DNA of 64,000 nt from Plebeiibacterium sediminum (GCF_026013605.1 NZ_JAPDPJ010000020.1:25808-89807); one strand, 5' to 3'. Counted from the stretch's first letter, positions 1-9,852 are shown. The notes: generated from the sequence alone by a model not told the origin. Numbers and translations: made by a program.

Positions 1-2257
1 GCAATCCGCACCAGTTTTTCTCCTCATTTGTTTTATAATACGAAAAGCAATATTTATCACTATCCGGATTTTTATATTCAAGGGGAGAATACTTGGGTTC
101 TGCATGCAAATCCAAATGAGGAGCTATAACAATATTGTATGCCAGTCCTTTACTTTTATGAATAGTTACAATCTGTACTGCATCTTCATCGCTTTCAAGG
201 CGAAGTGTATAATCGTCTGACTTATCATTAGAATTATCGGCTATACTCTTACCAAACCATATTAATAACTCAGATGACGAAAGTTCGGACTGGACTTCTT
301 TTTTATGTAAAACTTCACTTACCTGAAGCAGATTACTTATGATACGTTCCCCATTATCCGGATTGCTATTAAAAACATACTCACTCACATTGTACATTTC
401 CATAAACTGCTTGAGGGAAGTATATACTCCATTTTCTCCAAGAGTATTATTCAACTCCCTGAAATTTTCAAGATCAGTATTATTATTAGGATTTATAAGT
501 TCTTCTTTTGTTTTAGATGTCAAACAATTAAGCATTGCCCTGTTAATGTTTGGTTTATTAGGATCTACAATAGCTGTTAATACGTATTTGATCATTTCAG
601 CTTCTTTTGTATTCCAGATGGTTGTATCATCTATAGTAATAGCTGGAATATTTAACCCAGTCAATGCTTCTTTTATAGCATTACCTTCTGACTTAGATCT
701 TACCAAAATACCAACATCAGAAGGTTTTACAGAACGATCTTTAATCTTATAATCCTGAGTTAATAGTTCCAACACTTTATAACTGGTTTGTTGCGCAATT
801 TTTGACTTTGAACCTTCTGAATGTAAAATTAGTGGAGAACACGAAGACCCTTCAAAAGTCAATTCCTTTAGGTTTAGTCCATTTTCTACTTCCTCGTATT
901 TTATCCTTGTATCAAAAAATGGATCATTTAAATTAGTAAAAAAACAGTTTAAAGCTTTTATAAGATTTGGAGTAGAACGAAAGTTATGCTTCATCGTGTA
1001 AGCAGCTTTTACCTGATCTGCTGCTTTTAAATAAGTTTCAATATCAGCGCCTCTAAAACGATAAATACTCTGCTTGGGATCACCTATATAAAAGACTATT
1101 GAGTCATTGAAGATGGTGTTAAAAATTTCGTACTGGTATTTATCTGTATCCTGAAATTCATCAATAAATGCAGCTTTATATTTGTTTTGAAGATTTGTAA
1201 TTAACTGTTCGCTTGTTTCTGAATTTATAGCAGAATGCATATTGGTGATTAAATCATCAAACGAAAATTGAGTCAATTCCTTCTTTATCCGTTTTATTTC
1301 ACCTTCTGTATTGATGATTGCATTATTGTAATGGTAATATTTAATTTCTTTTATAGCCTCTTCTAGCTCCAATTGGGTGGACTCACAAAAAAGAGCAGAT
1401 TCCAGTAAATTACCAAATAATCTACCAACATAATCCTTCTCTTGTTTAGAAATTAATACTCCCCTGAATCCATCTGCATCATGAAGCAGATTACCAAAAG
1501 ATTTCCTGGCATTGCCATTAGTCTTTACATTTTCTTTTTCGCCATTATTCTCAAACCGATAATTAAACTCTTGTATATTTTGCTTAACCCTTTCTTCACT
1601 TTGTCTTACTTTATCCAGTCCTTTGTTATAATCAAAGTGATCCTTACAAACAAATTTCTTTCCGGAAAGTGCCTTTTTAACTACATCTATAATTTCGGTT
1701 CTGCTAAGTCCATTATCTTTCAACAGTTGTAATAAAGAAACCTCTATAGTAGTTATTTCTTTACGCCAATATTCGTTCACCACTTTTTCAATAATAGCAG
1801 TTTCATCCTCAATCACATCACTATCGAATAGTTGTCCGGTTTCAAATGCAAATTCACTAAGCGATATCTGGCAAAATCCGTGTATGGTAAAAATAGAAGT
1901 CTCATCCAATTGTTGTCTGGCTCTTTTTAAACGCACTAAAACCTCGTCTTTTCCAAATGTATTTACTGCAGCCTCAACTACTTCCTGAATATTAGAATCT
2001 GAGGCTGGTTGACCGATAATATGATTATAACCATCACGAACAAACCTGCGAATACGAGTTTCTAATTCAGCAACAGCAGCTTTGGTAAAAGTTACCATTA
2101 ACACCTCCTTTAGCTCTATATTTCGCTCTACGATTAATCGCAAAACCAATATTGCAATGGAGTATGTTTTTCCTGTACCTGCACTTGCTTCGATAAGATT
2201 GGTATTTTGCAAAGGAACAGTCAGACTGTTGAATGGTAGTAATATTTTAGATGCCAT
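1..2257 (-). CDS. recB: RecB subunit of RecBCD exonuclease V (C-terminus beyond window)
   Basis: UvrD/Rep-type helicase subunit of the RecBCD double-strand-break repair nuclease, cytoplasmic. The reading frame opens with an ATG at 2257-2255 that directly follows the recC stop codon, with no bases between. About 752 residues are visible. The Walker A segment EASAGTGKTYSI (about residues 23-34) is the typical RecB form; FTIHGFCQ lies near residue 120, DEFQDTD near 365, GDPKQSIYRFRGAD near 395 and VTIHKSKGL near 692, so helicase motifs I to V are present in order. The C-terminal nuclease domain lies outside the window, so its integrity cannot be judged. The zero-spacing junction with recC implies one transcript and coupled translation. 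AddA is the main alternative, but the RecC- and RecD-like neighbours argue for RecB. Confidence 0.93.
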   Translation of the reverse strand, partial: MASKILLPFNSLTVPLQNTNLIEASAGTGKTYSIAILVLRLIVERNIELKEVLMVTFTKAAVAELETRIRRFVRDGYNHIIGQPASDSNIQEVVEAAVNTFGKDEVLVRLKRARQQLDETSIFTIHGFCQISLSEFAFETGQLFDSDVIEDETAIIEKVVNEYWRKEITTIEVSLLQLLKDNGLSRTEIIDVVKKALSGKKFVCKDHFDYNKGLDKVRQSEERVKQNIQEFNYRFENNGEKENVKTNGNARKSFGNLLHDADGFRGVLISKQEKDYVGRLFGNLLESALFCESTQLELEEAIKEIKYYHYNNAIINTEGEIKRIKKELTQFSFDDLITNMHSAINSETSEQLITNLQNKYKAAFIDEFQDTDKYQYEIFNTIFNDSIVFYIGDPKQSIYRFRGADIETYLKAADQVKAAYTMKHNFRSTPNLIKALNCFFTNLNDPFFDTRIKYEEVENGLNLKELTFEGSSCSPLILHSEGSKSKIAQQTSYKVLELLTQDYKIKDRSVKPSDVGILVRSKSEGNAIKEALTGLNIPAITIDDTTIWNTKEAEMIKYVLTAIVDPNKPNINRAMLNCLTSKTKEELINPNNNTDLENFRELNNTLGENGVYTSLKQFMEMYNVSEYVFNSNPDNGERIISNLLQVSEVLHKKEVQSELSSSELLIWFGKSIADNSNDKSDDYTLRLESDEDAVQIVTIHKSKGLAYNIVIAPHLDLHAEPKYSPLEYKNPDSDKYCFSYYKTNEEKNWCGL

Positions 2258-5200
2258 TTATTGTAGAATTTGTGATTGAAAAAGAGGTTTAAATAACAGA
2301 TCAGAAATAATAAGTAATGTGTCTGAACTAATCATATCAGCATCATTAAAATACCCCTGCTCTATTTCTTTTGCGATATACAAATCGCAAAATGATTGAC
2401 CATATGGTATCTCACCTTCTTTTTTAATATCGTTAATTGCTTTTGTAATCAAGTCTTCCTTTTTATCCGGATTATTATAAATCCCCTGCGCTAATTCTTT
2501 ACCTGCCTTTGGTGTAAAAGGAATAATTTCCGTATGCCCTAACCTGAAATATCCAATCAATTGCCTAAGAAGATGCCTTGCTCCTGCTCCATCAATTAAA
2601 GTTTCAGGTATTTTAAAAGTCAGTTCACTCGATAAGTAATGAGTGGTTATGGCTTTATCTGATGCTGTTAAAAACAGATGTTTCAACCAGGCATCGATGA
2701 TATATTTAGCTTGACTATTACTTTTTGAAGCATTAAAAACTACATGATCAGTACCAAATAGATTAAAAATACTTCCCCGTAACGTTAGCCCATTAAATTC
2801 AATTTCATGATAAAATGTAGATTGCTCTTTATTTGATGTAAGTTCTCTATACAAATCTCGTACTTCTTCAATTTCAATTTGTTGTTTATCCAATTCTAAG
2901 TTAGCCATATTCCCTAAGGGTAACAGGCTATAACTCTTTCCTCGATGCAAATACTCCTGTATCCGTTCTTCATCGAGAGTAACCAAATCGAATTTCAATT
3001 TCCACTCCTGAAGTTTATCCAGTTCAAAGGGTTCTGTTTCACTAAAAGAATGATCGTCATCGTTATAATAGATACTTAGGGTTTTATTGTAAAACCATTT
3101 AAACGGCTCTTTAAAGAACTGAATTAAGCTATCAAGGTTTATTAAATCAAAATCTGTATCCGGAGTAAAAGATGTATCATGCCTCTTGATTTCATTATTT
3201 GCTTCTCCTCCCAGGTAAGTATAGAACTTTGAATCTTGGCTATAATATTTATCACTAAAGCTGTGTAAAGGATGATTATAAATGATATGCTTATTAATGC
3301 TTTCCTCTGTTAATCCCAACTTAAGATAATCCATTAATTCCTCCACAAGTAAAGATGGTGGTAACTCAGAATTATCCTGTGCACTCTTTCCGATATAACT
3401 CAGGTACAGTTGTTTTCTGGCAGCCAGTAGTGTTTCCAGAAACAGGTATTTATCGTTATTTCGTACATTTCTATCTCCAATACATTCTTCAAAACTCATC
3501 AAATCAAAACCTAATACCGCTTGCTTCCTAGGGAATATATCTCCATTCATACCTAACATAGCAATAATCTTATAGGGTATGGAACGGACAGGAAGTATAG
3601 GGCAAAAAGTAATCCCTCCACCTATATAACTCGGTTTTTTAATTTCATTTGACAACTCGCTTATATATGTTTTTCGAAAAACAGAGAAAGGAATTTTATC
3701 TTTAAAATCATCTTTAATAAAATCAATGCTTTCAAGCGATTTTGATATCTGAGTATATTCTTCTTTACAGGAGTCATTAATTTCAAACAAGACATTGATT
3801 ACATCTTTCGTCAAAAACTTCTTCCACTCAATTAAAGTTCGTGGTAAATGCAATCTTTCATGTATACTAAAAACTGTATCAACAAACGCCTTTAACCTAA
3901 ACAAATCGTAAGCAGAATTTCCTTCAACATTATTGGGCAAATAATAGGTTTCATCATCCAGAACATAAGCCATGTCGCCTTTTATGGCGTAACTCAATAT
4001 TAATTTTGACAAACCGTGCTGCCAACTCATCAGATATGTATCATCATTTTTTCTTCCATTTTGTCCAAAGCGAATATTGGCTTGTTGTACCAGGGAAGTA
4101 AGACTTTCTATGTCTTCGATATCAAACTTAGCACGTATATATTTCGATTCTAGCAACTGAAATACAGCTTCGGTACTAAACTGATTTTGTCGCAAGGAAA
4201 GGAATTCTTCCAGAGCAATCAAAAGTGTATCCCCTTCTGAAAAAGCCTGTTCACTTATTCGATAGGGTAGCTTTACAGGACCATTATTAAATACAGCTTT
4301 TATATATGGAGCATATTTCTCAGGCTCGGCTAATAAAACCACGATATCTTTTAATTGTAGATCAGAATTGTCCTGTATGGTTTTTAAAAGGTAATTATAT
4401 AATGATTCTACCTCCCGAACAGGTGTATACGATGAAGCTATTTGTAATGATGTGTCTTTACTATCAAAAGCAATACTTTTTATTCCTTCGTGATGATTAT
4501 GGCAAATATCCTGTTGGATTATTTCAAGAAGTGTTTTTCCTTTGGCCTTCTGATCTACAAGTTTTTGTACATCTACGCTTTTATCTTCAAATAACATTGA
4601 GAATAAATGCTGACCTGTAGTTTTACAGCTTGCCAGTATATCATTACAATGTAATTCTTCTGAATCTGATAAATACCAATTGCTTTGGAGAGCCGGATCT
4701 ATCAGGTAATAATGTAACGATATAATTTCAGCTAAATGATCGAATATTTCCTTATGAAATGGTGAAAGTACCGAAAGAGCAATAATTGATATTCTTTCAT
4801 AGGTAGATTTTACCTTTTCAACAAAATTGTTGTCTTTGAACTTATTAAGTAACTGTTTCTTTAATTCAACCTGATCAATTGAATTATCCTTAAGCTGTTC
4901 TTTTAACTTTAACCAAAGCCAGGATTGCCATTGCTCATGCTGCTTAAAATTATCACTTGCATTACTTTCTTCAATCTCTGAATGTGATCCTAAATTCCAC
5001 TTTTCAATATAATCCGGTCGATAAACCATATACTGATCAAATAAGTCAGCTATTTTTGAGGCTAATTGCGACTGCTTAATAAGATCATCGTTATAATATG
5101 ATGCAATATGCGGAAATTCTGTTATAAAATTCTCATCTGACAAAAGGCTATAGATGGCCCACTGCATCTGTTGCCTTGAAAATTGATAATTCGGATGCAA

Positions 5201-5428
5201 GTCTGCTAATGAAAAAAGTCTACTGATAAGATCATCCGGTTTCAGGAAATTATAATTTGCAAAAACTCCTGTTTTAATTGCAATTTCACTGGTAATCATT
5301 TGTTGCATTCCTGGAGTTTGCGTAATGATTGTTTCGGGTTTAAAAGCATCGGTTTTATGCTTTATGTTGATAGAAAGCTTGTTTATTAGCTTTTCTATTT
5401 TATTTGATATATAGTATTTAACTGCCAC
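2258..5428 (-). CDS. recC: RecC subunit of RecBCD exonuclease V
   Basis: 1056-residue protein, close to the 1122 residues of E. coli RecC. This subunit is an inactivated helicase that, in the family, splits the DNA ends and recognises Chi. The N-terminus (YYISNKIEKLINKL, then TQTPGMQQ near residue 38) matches the RecC opening pattern of a short strand followed by QxxGMxQW/M. Near residue 625 the segment LGMNGDIFPRKQAVLGFDLM corresponds to the well-conserved RecC signature LGMNDGxxPR...LGFDLM. The start is GTG at 5428; no in-frame ATG lies closer to the conserved N-terminus. The stop codon abuts the recB ATG. The recD gene lies upstream on the same strand but is separated by 895 bp of repeats, so recC-recB may be transcribed apart from recD. 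Confidence 0.92.
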   Translation of the reverse strand: MAVKYYISNKIEKLINKLSINIKHKTDAFKPETIITQTPGMQQMITSEIAIKTGVFANYNFLKPDDLISRLFSLADLHPNYQFSRQQMQWAIYSLLSDENFITEFPHIASYYNDDLIKQSQLASKIADLFDQYMVYRPDYIEKWNLGSHSEIEESNASDNFKQHEQWQSWLWLKLKEQLKDNSIDQVELKKQLLNKFKDNNFVEKVKSTYERISIIALSVLSPFHKEIFDHLAEIISLHYYLIDPALQSNWYLSDSEELHCNDILASCKTTGQHLFSMLFEDKSVDVQKLVDQKAKGKTLLEIIQQDICHNHHEGIKSIAFDSKDTSLQIASSYTPVREVESLYNYLLKTIQDNSDLQLKDIVVLLAEPEKYAPYIKAVFNNGPVKLPYRISEQAFSEGDTLLIALEEFLSLRQNQFSTEAVFQLLESKYIRAKFDIEDIESLTSLVQQANIRFGQNGRKNDDTYLMSWQHGLSKLILSYAIKGDMAYVLDDETYYLPNNVEGNSAYDLFRLKAFVDTVFSIHERLHLPRTLIEWKKFLTKDVINVLFEINDSCKEEYTQISKSLESIDFIKDDFKDKIPFSVFRKTYISELSNEIKKPSYIGGGITFCPILPVRSIPYKIIAMLGMNGDIFPRKQAVLGFDLMSFEECIGDRNVRNNDKYLFLETLLAARKQLYLSYIGKSAQDNSELPPSLLVEELMDYLKLGLTEESINKHIIYNHPLHSFSDKYYSQDSKFYTYLGGEANNEIKRHDTSFTPDTDFDLINLDSLIQFFKEPFKWFYNKTLSIYYNDDDHSFSETEPFELDKLQEWKLKFDLVTLDEERIQEYLHRGKSYSLLPLGNMANLELDKQQIEIEEVRDLYRELTSNKEQSTFYHEIEFNGLTLRGSIFNLFGTDHVVFNASKSNSQAKYIIDAWLKHLFLTASDKAITTHYLSSELTFKIPETLIDGAGARHLLRQLIGYFRLGHTEIIPFTPKAGKELAQGIYNNPDKKEDLITKAINDIKKEGEIPYGQSFCDLYIAKEIEQGYFNDADMISSDTLLIISDLLFKPLFQSQILQ

Positions 5429-5543
5429 CTTGTTATTCGATTTTTAATTTCAATTTCTTAGTTGTTAACCTTTAGCTTCTTTACGCTGATGCAAGATGCA
5501 ACCTTGTACCTTTATTTTATTAATAACTATACAATAACCCTTT

Positions 5544-5592
5544 AACTCTATGCTCTAAACCCTACAACCTTTTACCCTTTTACCTTTCTACC
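5544..5592. repeat. Degenerate 7-nt periodic pyrimidine tract
   Basis: Reads as successive heptamers such as aactcta, tgctcta, aacccta, caacctt, ttaccct, tttacct, ttctacc. It is purine-rich on the recBCD coding strand. Similar tracts occur at 6287-6332 and 15984-16052. Confidence 0.6.
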
Positions 5593-5611
5593 TTATTTCC
5601 TTTTTCCTTTC

Positions 5612-5831
5612 TTCGCTAAAGCCGCTGGGCTCCTACTTTTTGCTACAGCTCAAAAAGTAGGCAAAAGAGCCGCCGGCCACACCTGCATCGCTCAAAAAAC
5701 TACGGTGCTTACGTCGAAAGCGATGAAACTTGCCTTTCGTACCTCAAGACTTCAAACAACATCGCTTTTACCGACTTCAGCATCTTGTTTTTTGGCTCTC
5801 CAGCTGATGCCGGAAGAACCACTCGAGATTG
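5612..5831 (+). repeat. Dispersed repeat family R1, copy 1
   Basis: About 220 bp, repeated at 5941-6164 with high identity. It contains a hairpin at 5632-5661 (11-bp stem, loop ctacagct) and a second stem pairing aaagcgatg with catcgcttt. The order hairpin A, the motif ctcaaaaaactacggt, hairpin B, then cttgttttttggctc is shared in weaker form with the TIR-bearing elements at 12411 and 23339. No coding capacity is convincing. Confidence 0.75.
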
Positions 5832-5940
5832 AAACATTTGATTTATTCTAAATAATCTCTTTAAAAACCTATTGATCTATCGACCTGATGACCGTATTTC
5901 TTGTTCCTTTCTCCCTGTTCCATTTTCCCTTTTCCCTTAT

Positions 5941-6164
5941 TTCGCTCTAGCCGCTGGGCTCCTACTTTTCGCTACAGCTCGAAAAGTAGGCAAAAGAGCC
6001 GCCGGCTGCACCTGCATCGCTCAAAAAATCTACGGTGCTTACGTCGAAAGCGATGAAACTTGCCTTTCGTGCCTCAAGGCTTCAAACAACATCGCTTTTG
6101 CCGACTACAGCATCTTGTTTTTTGGCTCACCAGCTGATGCCGGAAGAACCACTCGAGACTGAAA
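5941..6164 (+). repeat. Dispersed repeat family R1, copy 2
   Basis: Direct repeat of 5612-5831, offset 329 bp. Its hairpin A (5961-5990) differs from copy 1 by a T-A to C-G change on both arms at the same stem position, so pairing is kept. Both copies end in ccactcgaga. Confidence 0.75.
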
Positions 6165-6286
6165 GACTATTTCGTTATTGTTATATATTTACTTTTTTGC
6201 GCTGGTGCAAGATTGCATCTTGTACCTTTTAAACCTCTTAATCATCTTGTTCCTTTCTCCATTCTCCTTTCTACCTGTTCCCGAAG

Positions 6287-6332
6287 CCCTTAACACCCTG
6301 CTCTTCGCTCTTCGCTCTCAGCCCTATACTCC
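6287..6332. repeat. 7-nt periodic tract overlapping the recD stop codon
   Basis: Units tgctctt, cgctctt, cgctctc, agcccta, tactcc. On the recD strand this reads as purine-rich gagcgaa-type heptamers starting at the TAG stop codon of recD (6326-6324). Confidence 0.6.
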
Positions 6333-8150
6333 TTGCAACAACCTATCCGTTATCCCCGAAGCACGTTCAACCATCCGTTCCGTACCATTAATCAATACTT
6401 CTGTTGAAGAAAAGATAACAGCACTTTTTTTAGCCCTTGTAATACCGGTATATATTAATTCGCGGGTTAATAATGGTGAATTATCATCGTTGGGTAATAC
6501 AATTCCAACGTGTGTAAATTCTGAACCCTGACTTTTATGTATGGTCATGGCAAAAACCGTATCATAAGCATTTAAATAGCCAGTATGTATACTCTTGATT
6601 CCATATTCAGGATCTTCGAACCATGCTTTTAATTTACCTTTCTCATCTTTACGAATAATACCAATATCGCCATTAAACAATCCTAAATTATAATCATTTT
6701 GTGTGATCATGATGGGTTGATGCTCATAAAACAGATTCCTGGCCTGAATCAAACCTTTATTATTCAAATAGCCTTCTATAAGTTGATTGTATTGATTCAC
6801 ACCATAATCCCCCTGGCGTACAGCACATAAAAACCTGACGTTATTTAGTTTTTGTAAAGCCTTTTTGATATCCGGCTCTGTAATGTATGCCTTGTAATGA
6901 TCAATTAGAGTATATAATTCATCTGATTTATAGTTATTGCAGACTTGCACATATTCACTATCTGCAGGAACTGAAGCAGTAATCATTTCTTCATTAAGCA
7001 CACCATTAATAACAGCTTTACTAAACTTACCAATACCTTCGGTACTTTTAAATCGGTGGCTACGTTTTAACTCAACGATATGCTCCTGCAGAATATTGCC
7101 AGTCCCCTCTTTTAGTACAAATGATGAATGTATTTTTGCCTGTTCTTCTTCAGTAAACTGATTGATCCAATCTGCATTTTCCTTTGTAATATGGTTCATG
7201 CATTGTTTTTGTGTCAGACAAATATCACCCAATATACTTCCTGCCTCAACCGAGGCCAGCTGATCTTTATCTCCCAACAAAATTATACGCGACTCTGGTT
7301 TTACTGCTGATAAAAGTTTTGCCATTAACGAAGAACCAATCATACTGGACTCATCAACTATTAATACATCAAAGTTTAAAGGATTATCGCTGTTGTGCCT
7401 GAAGTATGGTGAATCCTTAACATAGCCTAGTAATCGATGAATGGTAGCTGCATCTATGGTATCGAACTTCTCTTTTACATCCTCGTTTATGGATAAAAAA
7501 TTACGGGCGTTATTTAATGATTCTTTCATTCGGGCAGCAGCTTTACCAGTTGGTGCTGCTAACGCCACTTTATATTTGGGATTTAAAGTATAAAGCACGG
7601 CCAATATCTTAGCAACAGTAGTGGTTTTACCAGTTCCCGGTCCCCCGGTTATAATGGAAAAATTACTTAGCAAAGCGATTAATGCTGCTACCAATTGCCA
7701 GTTTGTATTTTCTTCAATACTCAAATCCTTATTGATGGTATGCGTATTAAAAAGTTCCTGAATAAAGTTTTTATGCTTATTTAATAAGGCTATTCGATTT
7801 TCTTTTTCTTTTGTACCTTGCCCGATTAGTCGCTTTATGGAATCAATAATCTCGGTTTCGTAACTGAAATAGCGGTGCAAGTACAATTTATCATTATACA
7901 ACACAAAGGGTTGAATATTGCTATCATCGCAAGCTACTAAGTCACTATTATGTAATACTTTTTTATCAATGGTTTGCGTAAACTCATTGCGTTCCTGCCC
8001 AGTTTCTTCAACCTGTTTATTGTATTGATCAACATCTACACAGGTATGCCCCTCTGCAAGTTTTTGCGAAACAACATAAGCGGCTTGTTGTAATTTTTCA
8101 TCATTAAAGAACCTGGCAAATTCTTTATGAATATCTATATTTTGTGACAT
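6324..8150 (-). CDS. recD: RecD subunit of RecBCD exonuclease V
   Basis: 608-residue superfamily 1B (5'-3') helicase, the length of canonical RecD (E. coli 608). Walker A GGPGTGKTTTVAKIL lies near residue 165, Walker B-type DESSMIG near 268, LLGDKDQLASVEAG near 295, TIHKSQGSEF near 537 and YTGITRAK near 565, covering the RecD motifs in order. The N-terminal region (about 1-130) is the RecB/C-interacting domain and is less conserved. The start is ATG at 8150. It is the first gene of the minus-strand recDCB set; recC begins 895 bp downstream past two repeat copies. The C-terminus is complete, though the stop codon lies inside a heptamer repeat. Confidence 0.93.
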   Translation of the reverse strand: MSQNIDIHKEFARFFNDEKLQQAAYVVSQKLAEGHTCVDVDQYNKQVEETGQERNEFTQTIDKKVLHNSDLVACDDSNIQPFVLYNDKLYLHRYFSYETEIIDSIKRLIGQGTKEKENRIALLNKHKNFIQELFNTHTINKDLSIEENTNWQLVAALIALLSNFSIITGGPGTGKTTTVAKILAVLYTLNPKYKVALAAPTGKAAARMKESLNNARNFLSINEDVKEKFDTIDAATIHRLLGYVKDSPYFRHNSDNPLNFDVLIVDESSMIGSSLMAKLLSAVKPESRIILLGDKDQLASVEAGSILGDICLTQKQCMNHITKENADWINQFTEEEQAKIHSSFVLKEGTGNILQEHIVELKRSHRFKSTEGIGKFSKAVINGVLNEEMITASVPADSEYVQVCNNYKSDELYTLIDHYKAYITEPDIKKALQKLNNVRFLCAVRQGDYGVNQYNQLIEGYLNNKGLIQARNLFYEHQPIMITQNDYNLGLFNGDIGIIRKDEKGKLKAWFEDPEYGIKSIHTGYLNAYDTVFAMTIHKSQGSEFTHVGIVLPNDDNSPLLTRELIYTGITRAKKSAVIFSSTEVLINGTERMVERASGITDRLLQGV

Positions 8151-9037
8151 TTAGGTTAAATTTTTCTCATCGTTTATGTGATGATTTGTAAGGATTGATG
8201 ATCTTCCTGACATTTATAATTTACTTAATCCATTATTAGTACTTGGTTAATATGTTTTATTAATCATCATTCTCTTTAAATTCAAATCTACAATACACTC
8301 TCTACATGATTATTTGCTTCGTGTTAACTTCCAATCCTTTCGTTATTTCCCAGCGATTAGTCCTAACTTGTATTAATTAATCTTCTTCAAAGAAGTTATT
8401 ATCTAGCTCTTTCACTTCATAAACAGTCTTTACTTGAACTCCCACATTAAATTGATGCATTAGGTCAACTAATTTTGTAATCTTCATTATTACTATTTTT
8501 TGTACTAATAATTGGTAAAGTATCTATTAATTCTTGCGTTATTCAAAACAAACAATCCGAATATACTTCATAATTTTTCAAAGGTTTCGTATTTATATTG
8601 CATAATTAATCTAAATAGGCCAAGTAATTATTTACAATGATAAATAGCGTATCTGCATAGATTAAAATAGAGACGTATACTAAGTTTTCTATTTCCTAAA
8701 CTTGATTCTATGTTGATTAATGGTTACTACAAATAAAACATACACATAAGTCAAAATATGTCAGACATACCTGTCATATTGCGAAAAAATACTTTTAGAG
8801 AAACCTTATTGAACTACTTAATATTTTCATTGTACAAAAACTTTTAATACCACATACAATATTCTCATAATCCTCTCGTTTATAATCCTGTTGACGGTTA
8901 ATTGTTGCAAAATAATTAGCCAAAACAATCTTTAAAAATCAATAACCTTGTGGCTATAATGCTACACTATGAGTACTTTTCTTCATTAAAAAGTAATAGT
9001 CATAAGGTTAATTTATTAACTAAATAAATTTAACATC
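8151..9037. other. AT-rich intergenic region between divergent genes
   Basis: 887 bp separating recD (minus) from the gene at 9038 (plus). Apart from a possible 36-codon reading frame on the minus strand (8377-8487), I see no tRNA, repeat or array. It must hold promoters for both neighbours, but no box pair was clear enough to mark. Confidence 0.5.
8377..8487 (-). CDS. Possible 36-residue small protein
   Basis: ATG at 8487, stop TAA at 8377. The product is short and mixed-charge, starting MKITKLVDLMHQFN and ending in the acidic tail NNFFEED. There is no signal peptide, membrane segment or cysteine. Support is only a clean ATG, unremarkable codon use and location in a long gap; no family is recognised. 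It could be chance, a small regulatory or peptide gene, or a remnant. Confidence 0.28.
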   Translation of the reverse strand: MKITKLVDLMHQFNVGVQVKTVYEVKELDNNFFEED

Positions 9038-9766
9038 ATGGGAAATAAAGAATCTTATGACCAAATGCTCGAAGCAGCAAAAAGCTTAACTCAAGATCAA
9101 ATTAAAAAGCCTTTGATTCCGGTTGGCACCTACATTCAGGAAGCTGAAGACTTATTTGTATGGAGCGCCAAAGACAAAGATCAATTGATGAACGCCGGTA
9201 TTACAGAAAGTGTATTCGAAAATTTAAATATCTGTGCAGCTGCTCTACGTCATGCACAGAGTTTATGGAACGAAGAAAAGAAAAGCAGAGAGGAAGCAGA
9301 GCAACAATGGCTTGATGAATCGCCCAAAGCATTTGAGTTTAGAGATGATTTGTTACATGCATTCCGCTATGCATACCGTAATACTCCAGCCTTATTAGCT
9401 AATGTTGCCGCCATTGCCGAAGGTGATGATATACCTGATATGATTCAGGATTTAAATGACCTGGCTGTTTTGGGACAAAACAACATTGAACCATTGAAAA
9501 AAATTGGATTTGCTGAAGATAAATTAGGCAGTGCAGCCGAGTTATCGGCAAAAATGGCCGATATCAGAGCTCTGGCCAATGGTGATAAATATGAATCCAG
9601 CGAAACATTAGATATTAGAAACAGAATATATAGCCTGTTAAAACAAAACATGGATGAAATTAATAACTGTGGCAAGTATCTATTCTGGAAAGATCCTAAC
9701 AGAATAAAGGGGTATAGAAGTCAATATATGAAACGAAAGAATGAAAGCTATCGTAACAATAACTAA
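9038..9766 (+). CDS. Unknown all-helical cytoplasmic protein
   Basis: 242 residues, no signal peptide and no membrane segment. Composition is rich in A, E, L, K and N with long amphipathic stretches, so an all-alpha fold is likely. Residues about 28-55 (PVGTYIQEAEDLFVWSAKDK and following) and 85-110 (charged, KKSREEAEQQW) look helical; the C-terminal 30 residues are basic (RIKGYRSQYMKRKNESYR). I do not recognise a family. It stands alone: 0.9 kb of gap upstream and a strong terminator at 9793-9830 give a monocistronic unit. The ATG at 9038 is preceded by an A-rich leader typical of Bacteroidota. Clean codon use and length make it a real gene. Confidence 0.8.
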   Translation: MGNKESYDQMLEAAKSLTQDQIKKPLIPVGTYIQEAEDLFVWSAKDKDQLMNAGITESVFENLNICAAALRHAQSLWNEEKKSREEAEQQWLDESPKAFEFRDDLLHAFRYAYRNTPALLANVAAIAEGDDIPDMIQDLNDLAVLGQNNIEPLKKIGFAEDKLGSAAELSAKMADIRALANGDKYESSETLDIRNRIYSLLKQNMDEINNCGKYLFWKDPNRIKGYRSQYMKRKNESYRNNN

Positions 9767-9792
9767 CACAACACCCTTTATAGTATAAAATT

Positions 9793-9830
9793 AAACCTCA
9801 TAAAAATAGATTCTTTTATGAGGTTTTTTA
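9793..9830 (+). terminator. Rho-independent terminator after the 9038 gene
   Basis: Perfect 13-bp stem AAACCTCATAAAA / TTTTATGAGGTTT with an 8-nt loop, followed by a T-run, 27 bp after the stop codon. Confidence 0.85.
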
Positions 9831-9852
9831 TTGAAAAAAGCGCTGCAACCCG

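Larger units (their letters stand above)
5429..6323. other. recD-recC intergenic region packed with repeats
   Basis: 895 bp with no credible gene. It holds two direct copies of an approximately 220-bp repeat (5612-5831 and 5941-6164), a pyrimidine-rich heptamer tract (5544-5592) and a second tract at the recD stop codon (6287-6332). Short reading frames here coincide with the repeats and lack start context, so they are not called. Confidence 0.7.

Noticed and set aside
5872..6531. Several overlapping frames between recC and recD
   Set aside because: They overlap the R1 repeat and the recD 3' end; mutual overlap and poor starts indicate shadows.
8151..9037. tRNA or riboswitch in the recD upstream gap
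   Set aside because: No cloverleaf arms, no TTCRANNY-type loop and no known aptamer core could be found by eye.
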